The translations under genes were made by a program, and so were the position numbers. This document shows, in pieces, positions 58,300 to 64,000 of a stretch of DNA of 64,000 bases. Source of the stretch: Erwinia phyllosphaerae (lineage in GTDB: Bacteria > Pseudomonadota > Gammaproteobacteria > Enterobacterales > Enterobacteriaceae); the NCBI RefSeq assembly GCF_019132875.1, contig NZ_JAHSPF010000002.1, positions 1 through 64,000 on the forward strand. Direction: 5' to 3'. Numbering within the stretch: position 1 is the stretch's first letter; each line of letters begins with the position of its first letter. The notes beneath the pieces are model-generated. The model did no database searches. It was not told where the DNA came from and saw only the letters and a program-made list of their open reading frames with translations.

Positions 58300-59001
58300 T
58301 TAGCGTACGTTAATTCCTAATACGGTCGCTGCCTTAACCTCGCCGTTAAGCAGAGCCGACGTACTGCCATCCCAGTAAATCCGGCCATCGACGACCAGCA
58401 CGCTGCGCGGTGTAATTTGCGCGGCATCCTCAATGCTGTGCGAAACCATCAGCAGCGTAATATTTCTTTCCTGACAGACTTCGTCGACCAGCGCCAGCAT
58501 CTCCTTACGCAGCGCCGGATCCAGAGCGGAAAAAGGCTCATCCAGCAGCAAAATGGGCTGCTGGCGTACCAGACAGCGGGCAAGTGCGGCGCGCTGACGT
58601 TGGCCGCCAGAAAGTTCGCCCGGCAGACGTTCAAGGTAATCTTCAAGCCCGACGCGCGCTGCAATAGCTGATAAAGCGTGACGTTGCTCGCTGTTCAGCC
58701 GCAGGCCGGGATGCAGCCCCAGCCCAATGTTTTGCGTCACGGTAAGATGCGGGAAAAGATTATTCTCCTGAAACAGCATGGAAACCGGCCGCCGCGCTGG
58801 TGGCGTAAACCGATGATCCTCACCGTTAAGCCGTAATTCGCCGCTGCTGGCATTGAGAAACCCGGCGATCAGGCTCAGCAGCGTGCTTTTGCCCGCGCCG
58901 CTGGGGCCAAGGATCGCCAGACGTTCCCCAGCCTGTAAAGACAGAGAAAAGCGCATCGGCAGGTGGTGATAAATCCAGGTGAGGTTATTCAGCGTCAGCA
59001 T
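58300..59001 (-). CDS. thiQ: thiamine ABC transporter ATP-binding protein
   Basis: A 233-residue ATPase of the thiamine/TPP importer. Walker [22 protein letters not shown] around the Q-loop, signature LSGGQRQR, Walker [13 protein letters not shown] and switch MVSHSIEDA. The ATG at 59001 fits the E. coli start ([20 protein letters not shown]) and overlaps thiP by 17 bases. Confidence 0.95.
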   Translation of the reverse strand: MLTLNNLTWIYHHLPMRFSLSLQAGERLAILGPSGAGKSTLLSLIAGFLNASSGELRLNGEDHRFTPPARRPVSMLFQENNLFPHLTVTQNIGLGLHPGLRLNSEQRHALSAIAARVGLEDYLERLPGELSGGQRQRAALARCLVRQQPILLLDEPFSALDPALRKEMLALVDEVCQERNITLLMVSHSIEDAAQITPRSVLVVDGRIYWDGSTSALLNGEVKAATVLGINVR

Positions 59002-60586
59002 GGCGTCCCGGCAGTTTCTCAATCAGGGTAAATAAAAGAAGGCACAACAGCAGCAGCAACAGGGCGGTAACGGCACCATCCTGACTGCGATAAGACCCCA
59101 TCTGCTGGTAAAGCCAAAAGGGCAGCGTGCGGAAATCTTCGTTGCCAAACAGCGCCACTACCCCAAAATCGCCAACCGAAAGCACGCTGGCAAAAGCCAG
59201 CGCCTGAGCCAGCGGCCGTTTTAAAGCGCGCAGCTCAATCAGCCGCAGGCGGTTTAGCCCGCGAATATCCAGCGCCAGACAAAGTCGGTTATAACGCTCG
59301 GCGATATCACGCAACGGGTTTTCGAGGACTTTCATGGCATAGGGTACGGCCATCAGCGCGTTGGTAAAGATAACGATACCGTCCGCCGACTGCGGCAAAC
59401 CAACCGTACTGTTTAACAGCAGGAAAAAACCGGTAGCGAGCACAATTCCCGGCATCGCCAGAATCAACATGCCGCTTAACTCCAGCAGCTGACCGTAGAA
59501 GAGCTGCTGGCGCAGGCGCAGCTCACGGCTGCTCCACAGCAGCATAACGGTAAGCAGGACGCAGAGAAGGCCAGCAGCAAGCGCGATACGTACCGAAGTA
59601 AAAGTTGCCTGCCAGAGCGCAGGCTGTTGCAGTACCGTCAACAAATTAGGGTTAAGGCCATCGACGATAACGGCCAGCAGCGGCGGCAGGATCAACAGCA
59701 GCGCCAGTACCAGCAGCGTACCGTCAAGGATTTTTGCACTCAGACTGTCCTGCGGATTGCGCCAGTCTTGCAGGCTGGCGCTACCGGACGGCAGCGCTTT
59801 GCTTAGCCGCTGGCCGATCAGCACCAGACTCAGGCAGCACAGCATCTGAACCAGCGCCAGCAGCGCAGCCCGTCCGGGATCGTAATCAAAGTTTAACGCC
59901 TGAAAAATGGCCAGTTCGATAGTGGTCGCTTTCGGGCCGCCGCCCAGCGCCAGTACGGTCGCAAAGCTGGCGAAACAGAGCATAAAAATGAGTGCGCCAG
60001 CGGGCAGCAGCTGCCGCCGTAGCCATGGCCATTCCATCAGGCGAAAACTGTTCCAGCCGTTAAGCCCAAGCTGGGCCGCGAGCTGCCGCTGTTCCGTCGG
60101 AATTTGCTCCAGCGTTTGCAGCAGCAGCCTGGCCGCCAGCGGCAGATTAAAAAAAATGTGCGCCAGCAAAATGCCTTGCAGGCCATAAGGCGTAAAGGTG
60201 TAGTGAATATGCAGCAGCGAGCAAAGCCAGGCCAGCCAGCCCGAACGGCCGTAGACGCTCAGAATGCCAAACACGGCCACCAGCACCGGCAGAACCAGCG
60301 TCATGGCGCAAAGGCGCAGAAGGAGCGTTCTTCCCGGAAACCGACGGCGATAAAGCGCGCGCGCCAGCGGCACGGCGGGCAGCAGCGCCAGCATGGCGGA
60401 AAGAAAAGCCTGCCCGAAAGAGAAGCGCAACACGTGCCACAGATAGCTGTCGTGCCAGAGTTCTGGGCCACTAACCGGCGCGTTACGCCACAGCGCCGTA
60501 AAGGCGAGGGCGGCAGTAGCGGTCAACAGCATGGCCGCCGTCGCGCCGGGAAGCAGGCTACCTAGCGGCTGACGGCGCTTTGCCAT
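58985..60586 (-). CDS. thiP: thiamine/TPP ABC transporter permease
   Basis: A 534-residue membrane protein with two fused permease halves (about 12 helices) and an EAA loop in each ([49 protein letters not shown]). The ATG at 60586 aligns with E. coli MATRRQPL. It overlaps the thiB end by 25 bases and thiQ start by 17, giving tight coupling. Confidence 0.95.
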   Translation of the reverse strand: MAKRRQPLGSLLPGATAAMLLTATAALAFTALWRNAPVSGPELWHDSYLWHVLRFSFGQAFLSAMLALLPAVPLARALYRRRFPGRTLLLRLCAMTLVLPVLVAVFGILSVYGRSGWLAWLCSLLHIHYTFTPYGLQGILLAHIFFNLPLAARLLLQTLEQIPTEQRQLAAQLGLNGWNSFRLMEWPWLRRQLLPAGALIFMLCFASFATVLALGGGPKATTIELAIFQALNFDYDPGRAALLALVQMLCCLSLVLIGQRLSKALPSGSASLQDWRNPQDSLSAKILDGTLLVLALLLILPPLLAVIVDGLNPNLLTVLQQPALWQATFTSVRIALAAGLLCVLLTVMLLWSSRELRLRQQLFYGQLLELSGMLILAMPGIVLATGFFLLLNSTVGLPQSADGIVIFTNALMAVPYAMKVLENPLRDIAERYNRLCLALDIRGLNRLRLIELRALKRPLAQALAFASVLSVGDFGVVALFGNEDFRTLPFWLYQQMGSYRSQDGAVTALLLLLLCLLLFTLIEKLPGRHADAE

Positions 60587-61548
60587 GCACTGATCCACTG
60601 GCTTTTATGCGCCGCAACATCCGCAGCAGAATATTGTAACGAGGTTTTCGGCACGTTCAGCGTATCGAATCCGGCAGGTAGCTTCTCGGCCGTTACCGGA
60701 TACATCCAGTTGCCGGTTGGGATAGTCTGCTGAAACGGCTTAGCAAGGATAAACTGCATAAACTCCTGCGCCAGCTGCGGCTGCTGGCTGGTTTTCAGCT
60801 GACCGGCAACCTCCACCTGTAAATAGTGGCCTTCGCTAAAGTCGGCCGCGGCATACTGCGTTTTCTTCTCTTCAATCAGATGATAAGCCGGAGAGGTAGT
60901 GTAGCTCAGCACCATATCGGCTTCGCCTTTCAGGAACAGACCGTAAGCCTCGCTCCAGCCTTTAGTCACGGTAACGGTTTTTTTCGCCAGCTTTTGCCAT
61001 GCGTCAGGGGCCTGGTCGCCATAGACTTTTTGCATCCACAGCAGCAGGCCAAGTCCCGGCGTACTGGTGCGCGGATCTTCATAAATTACTTTAAGAGGAC
61101 GATCGCTTTCCACCAGCTCTTTCAGGCTTTTCGGCGGATTTTGCAGCTTAGTTTTGTCGTAAACAAAGGCGAACCAGCCATAGTCATAGGGAACAAACGT
61201 GCTGTCGTGCCAGCCGCCGGGAAGAGTAACGCCATGCGTATCAACGTGGCTTTCGGCAAAAAGGCCGGTTTTTCTGGCGGCGTCCAGCAGGTTGTTGTCC
61301 AGGCCCAGCACCACATCGGCCTTGCTGTTTTTCCCTTCCATACGCAGGCGGTTCAGCAGCGATACGCCATCTTCCAGCGCCACATATTTCAGCTCGCAGC
61401 CGCACCCGGCTTCGAAGGCCTTTTTAATCGCCGGGCCAGGTCCCCAGTCGGAAGAGAACGAATCATAGGTATAAACCGTCAGCACAGGTTTGGCAGCAAC
61501 GGCAGGGAGCGAACAGAGCAGCAGCAGAGGCAGGACTTTTTTAAGCAC
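60562..61548 (-). CDS. thiB: thiamine-binding periplasmic protein
   Basis: A 328-residue TbpA/ThiB that captures thiamine, TMP and TPP in the periplasm. Signal peptide MLKKVLPLLLLCSLPAVAA, then KPVLTVYTYDSFSSDWGPGPAIKKAFE. VLGLDNNLLDAARKTGLF, YDYGWFAFVYDK and LSYTTSPAYH correspond to known ligand-contact regions. First gene of thiBPQ, behind a TPP riboswitch. Confidence 0.95.
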   Translation of the reverse strand: MLKKVLPLLLLCSLPAVAAKPVLTVYTYDSFSSDWGPGPAIKKAFEAGCGCELKYVALEDGVSLLNRLRMEGKNSKADVVLGLDNNLLDAARKTGLFAESHVDTHGVTLPGGWHDSTFVPYDYGWFAFVYDKTKLQNPPKSLKELVESDRPLKVIYEDPRTSTPGLGLLLWMQKVYGDQAPDAWQKLAKKTVTVTKGWSEAYGLFLKGEADMVLSYTTSPAYHLIEEKKTQYAAADFSEGHYLQVEVAGQLKTSQQPQLAQEFMQFILAKPFQQTIPTGNWMYPVTAEKLPAGFDTLNVPKTSLQYSAADVAAHKSQWISAWQSAVSR

Positions 61549-61600
61549 TTTGCGTTCCTTGGTGGTCAGGGCGACGCATGATCTGAGCGGGGGACTCTCA

Positions 61601-61680
61601 AATCCCTACGCCGGTATTAGCCGGATCAGGTTCGACGGGTTTATCTCAGCGTCGGCTTGCGCCACGCACCCCGTTGAGAA
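61601..61680 (-). ncRNA. TPP riboswitch (THI element) controlling thiBPQ
   Basis: Read on the minus strand, the segment has the aptamer landmarks in order: ACGGGGTGC, GCTGAGAT, ACCCGTCGAACCTGATC, then CCGGCTAATACCGGCGTAGGGA. It lies 53-132 bases before the thiB start. TPP binding represses expression of the importer, probably at translation. Confidence 0.95.
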
Positions 61681-61684
61681 CGCA

Positions 61685-63379
61685 CTAGTCTAATGATTTC
61701 GGCGCATTAGCGAAAGCATCATGTTCAGGTGGCGCAAACCAGGCAGATTTAAAGTCAAACCAGCCAAGCGTATTCATGCGCACGCCGCGCATGCTGCGTT
61801 CGCCTTCCAGCAGCAGCCAGTGATGAAAAACAGGATGAAGATAACAGTCGGTGACCAGCTGTTTGCTCCAGTCCGCCAGCGACAATTCCCGCTCGCGCCA
61901 AAGCCTGGCGTCGCGCTGCCAGTCAACGGGCACACAGTGCTGCAACAGGGGAATTTCATAGAGCAAGGCGAACAGCGAAAACGCCAGCGGCAGGGTAAAA
62001 TTGGCGCTGCCCAGCCAGATATCGCTTTGCGCCTCTCCGCGATGCCAGCTTTCGTAATCAACCTGCTGCATGATCAGCTCTACGCCTTCGGCCGCCAGCA
62101 GCGGCTGTAGAGCATTAGCGATGGCCTGATGCTCGACATGATCGCCATACCAGGTCAGCGTCAACGAGGTTAGCCCCTCGGGTTTTTCTCTCGGGCTCAG
62201 GTCACGGCGATGATGCCAGCGTGGCAGCAGGCCATAAGCCGGAAACCAGTAGCGCTGGTAGTCCATTCCCGCGTGGTTTAATAAGGCTATAGGGTTGGCA
62301 ATGGTGCTAAGCCAGCGACGAACCTGCTCATCGCGGCCCAGCGAGGAACGCTGGTCAAACAGCAGAAAATAGCAGCCTTCCTCAAGCCGGGCTTCTTCTG
62401 ATTTCTCTCCCAGCTGACCGCCTTCCAGCTTCACGCCGGAGTAAACCAGCTCTTCACTGATCTCCGGCAAAACCCAAATGTTAACTTCATCAATAAGCGC
62501 GCGGTAGCCGAAGTAGTCGTCAAACGCCTGGATACGCAGCTGGCTTTGCTGATTGCGCACGACGGCATAAGGCCCGGTGCCAACCGGCTGGCGACTGAAA
62601 TTCTGCAGTGAAGGCCATTCCTGTGGCAGGATCATTGCGCTGACGGCAGCCAGCAGCCAGGGAAGCCAGCTGTCAGGCTGACGCAGATGGACATCCAGCG
62701 TCCAGGGCGAAGGGGAGTGAATACGCGCTATGTTGCTGTACAGCGGTTGCCCGAGCGTTCTTTCCAGCGAAGAGATGACATCCGCCATGGTCAGTTCGCG
62801 CCCGTGATGAAAACGGATAGCCGGACGCAAATAGAAGCGCCATTGCAGTGGCGTAAGCGCTTGCCAGTGGTGAGCGATATCCGGTTCGATTTCCCCGTTT
62901 TCCTCATTTATCCGCGTCAGGCTGCTGAAAACCTGGCGCGCCAGATGCGTTTCCGAACGGCGCAGCGGCGTAGCGGGATTCAGATTCAGTAAAGAGCGAT
63001 AGTAGAGCACGCGCAGAATATGTTTCCCCTGGCGAAAGCTGCGGCCCAGGTGAGAGATCAGCATCTGCCGCACGGCGTCTTTATCACCAAGCAACTGTAC
63101 CAGCTGGTCGATACGGTCCTGATCGAGCAGATCTTCCGCCCGCTGCTGCTGGAGCGCCAGGCCGGTATAGAGGAAATTGAGCTTTGAGCGCTTGCCGCGC
63201 CCGGCTTCAGCCTGCCATTCCAGCCAGCCCGCTTGCCGCATCGCGTTGAGCAAATTCCGCATGTGGCGGCGTGAACAGCTGAGCTGTGCGGCCAGCTGGT
63301 CAAGCGTCGTTTCCTGCGACTGACCATCGCATATCGCCCACAGGCGGATAAACTGCTGCTGTAATCGCTTTGAGGTCAT
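61685..63379 (-). CDS. sgrR: transcriptional regulator SgrR
   Basis: A 564-residue regulator that activates sgrS (and neighbours) during glucose-phosphate stress. An N-terminal winged helix (residues about 1-110: [28 protein letters not shown]) is fused to a SBP_bac_5-type solute-binding domain ([26 protein letters not shown]). The C-terminal [23 protein letters not shown] is the same as in E. coli. Slightly longer than E. coli SgrR (551). Confidence 0.96.
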   Translation of the reverse strand: MTSKRLQQQFIRLWAICDGQSQETTLDQLAAQLSCSRRHMRNLLNAMRQAGWLEWQAEAGRGKRSKLNFLYTGLALQQQRAEDLLDQDRIDQLVQLLGDKDAVRQMLISHLGRSFRQGKHILRVLYYRSLLNLNPATPLRRSETHLARQVFSSLTRINEENGEIEPDIAHHWQALTPLQWRFYLRPAIRFHHGRELTMADVISSLERTLGQPLYSNIARIHSPSPWTLDVHLRQPDSWLPWLLAAVSAMILPQEWPSLQNFSRQPVGTGPYAVVRNQQSQLRIQAFDDYFGYRALIDEVNIWVLPEISEELVYSGVKLEGGQLGEKSEEARLEEGCYFLLFDQRSSLGRDEQVRRWLSTIANPIALLNHAGMDYQRYWFPAYGLLPRWHHRRDLSPREKPEGLTSLTLTWYGDHVEHQAIANALQPLLAAEGVELIMQQVDYESWHRGEAQSDIWLGSANFTLPLAFSLFALLYEIPLLQHCVPVDWQRDARLWRERELSLADWSKQLVTDCYLHPVFHHWLLLEGERSMRGVRMNTLGWFDFKSAWFAPPEHDAFANAPKSLD

Positions 63380-63435
63380 AAAAGAGGAACTCTTCAGTGA
63401 AAGTCATCTGTTTTTCCTGCCTTATATTAAGGCAA

Positions 63436-63557
63436 TAATTGGCTGCGATGGAAGAGCGGGAGGCATTCTTCGGAGTGGCGCTCTTTCAACGATTTTATAT
63501 CTGAGTAAGGTGCTTTTTCACCGGCCAGCGCGCGTATTGCCCGCTGGCTTTTTTCAT
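63436..63557 (+). ncRNA. sgrS: SgrS small RNA (compact form)
   Basis: Located between sgrR and setA like E. coli SgrS. The 3' part CTGAGTAAGGTG...TTCACC, then CCAGCG...CGCTGG followed by CTTTTTT, reproduces the E. coli base-pairing region, small hairpin and terminator. A stem GAAGAGCG/CGCTCTTT forms the 5' part. A -10-like TATATT at 63423-63428 puts the 5' end near 63436; this end is approximate. The RNA would be about 120 bases, versus about 227 in E. coli, and no SgrT reading frame is visible. It represses ptsG translation with Hfq. Confidence 0.8.
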
Positions 63558-63627
63558 TTCCCGTTTTCTTCTATGCTTGCTGTTTGTGCCTGGTTATCGC
63601 CAGAGGCTTCTTTAAAAGGGATTCGGT

Positions 63628-64000
63628 ATGAAATCGCTGCTGACGCGTCGCCGTCGCATTAACCCTGTCTATCTCGCTTTTATGCTCGTTTCTTTTATGG
63701 TTGGCGTGGCGGGGGCTTTGCAGGCGCCGACGCTAAGCCTGTTTTTAACGCATGAAGTGGCGGTGCGGCCATTTTGGGTAGGGCTTTTCTATACCGTTAA
63801 CGCCATTGCCGGCATTGTGGTCAGTATTCTGCTGGCAAAAAGGTCGGATAACCGTGGCGATCGCCGCATGCTGATCCTTTTTTGCTGTTTTATGGCGGTA
63901 GGTAACGCGCTGTTATTTGCTTTTAACCGGCATTATTTGACGCTGATTACCTTTGGCGTGCTGCTGTCGGCGCTGGCCAGCGTGGCTATGCCGCAGATTT
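63628..64000 (+). CDS. setA: sugar efflux transporter SetA, 5' part
   Basis: The first 124 codons of an MFS sugar exporter, cut by the window end. VYLAFMLVSFMVGVAGALQAPTLSLFL and GLFYTVNAIAGIVVSILLAKRSDNRGDRRMLILFCC align with E. coli SetA. ATG preceded by AAAAGGGA. In E. coli setA is co-expressed with sgrS and exports glucose analogues and lactose during phosphosugar stress. Confidence 0.93.
   Translation, partial: MKSLLTRRRRINPVYLAFMLVSFMVGVAGALQAPTLSLFLTHEVAVRPFWVGLFYTVNAIAGIVVSILLAKRSDNRGDRRMLILFCCFMAVGNALLFAFNRHYLTLITFGVLLSALASVAMPQI

Noticed and set aside
63448-63504. 18-codon frame inside SgrS as a SgrT equivalent
   Set aside because: No ribosome site and no resemblance to SgrT, which has about 43 residues.

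Overview
The window reads as chromosome of a member of the Enterobacterales, most likely family Erwiniaceae (Pantoea/Mixta/Erwinia-like). Nearly every conserved gene has a close Escherichia coli counterpart in the same local order, but junctions and accessory genes differ. I cannot fix the genus from sequence alone.

Region by region. (1) 1-7.8 kb: the distal end of an rRNA operon (tRNA-Thr, 5S, tRNA-Asp, terminator), then the block known from E. coli downstream of rrnH: yafC, yafD, mltD, gloB, yafS, rnhA, dnaQ, and a second identical tRNA-Asp. A cyclase-family hydrolase sits where E. coli has yafE, and dkgB is absent. (2) 7.9-25.4 kb: a large purine-ring catabolism block matching the Klebsiella hpx system: NCS1 permease, hpxS-hpxA-hpxB (allantoin racemase, allantoinase), hpxWXYZ (oxamate/oxalurate end of the pathway), the RpiR regulator hpxU, an ABC importer with hpxJ and hpxK, then hpxQ, hpxT and an NCS2 permease. 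The regulatory DNA is informative: excellent sigma-54 promoters lie before hpxF and hpxW, an NtrC-type site lies upstream of hpxF, and a shared GAAACGAAAG motif is a candidate HpxU operator. No urate hydroxylase/oxidase is present here. (3) 25.5-29.4 kb: methionine salvage, with yafV (omega-amidase) and ybdL (glutamine-dependent transaminase) divergent from mtnBCD across paired MetJ boxes. (4) 29.4-30.4 kb: an AT-rich stretch leading to a small double-glycine-leader, Gly/Ala/Val-rich secreted peptide that resembles class II bacteriocins. It sits at a junction between two segments that are far apart in E. coli. (5) 30.5-36.2 kb: dapB and carAB. (6) 36.2-39.2 kb: accessory DNA with two abutting hexanucleotide arrays, a class A acid phosphatase, a six-copy 38-bp tandem repeat, a RelE-like toxin/XRE antitoxin pair and a LysE-family exporter. 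(7) 39.4-54 kb: folA, the apaH-apaG-rsmA-pdxA-surA-lptD operon, djlA, rluA, rapA and polB. (8) 54-64 kb: yabI without the E. coli ara genes, a LysR/periplasmic-binding-protein/MFS carboxylate cassette, thiBPQ behind a TPP riboswitch, then sgrR, a compact SgrS sRNA and the start of setA.

How it works together. The hpx block would take 5-hydroxyisourate, allantoin or allantoate taken from outside, or urate oxidised elsewhere, down to oxalate, ammonia and CO2 as a nitrogen source, and its sigma-54/NtrC signals tie it to nitrogen limitation. The mtn/ybdL/yafV set recycles methylthioribose phosphate to methionine under MetJ. The rest is housekeeping: replication proofreading, envelope assembly (SurA, LptD), ribosome maturation (RsmA), pyrimidine/arginine and lysine precursors, thiamine uptake and the sugar-phosphate stress response.
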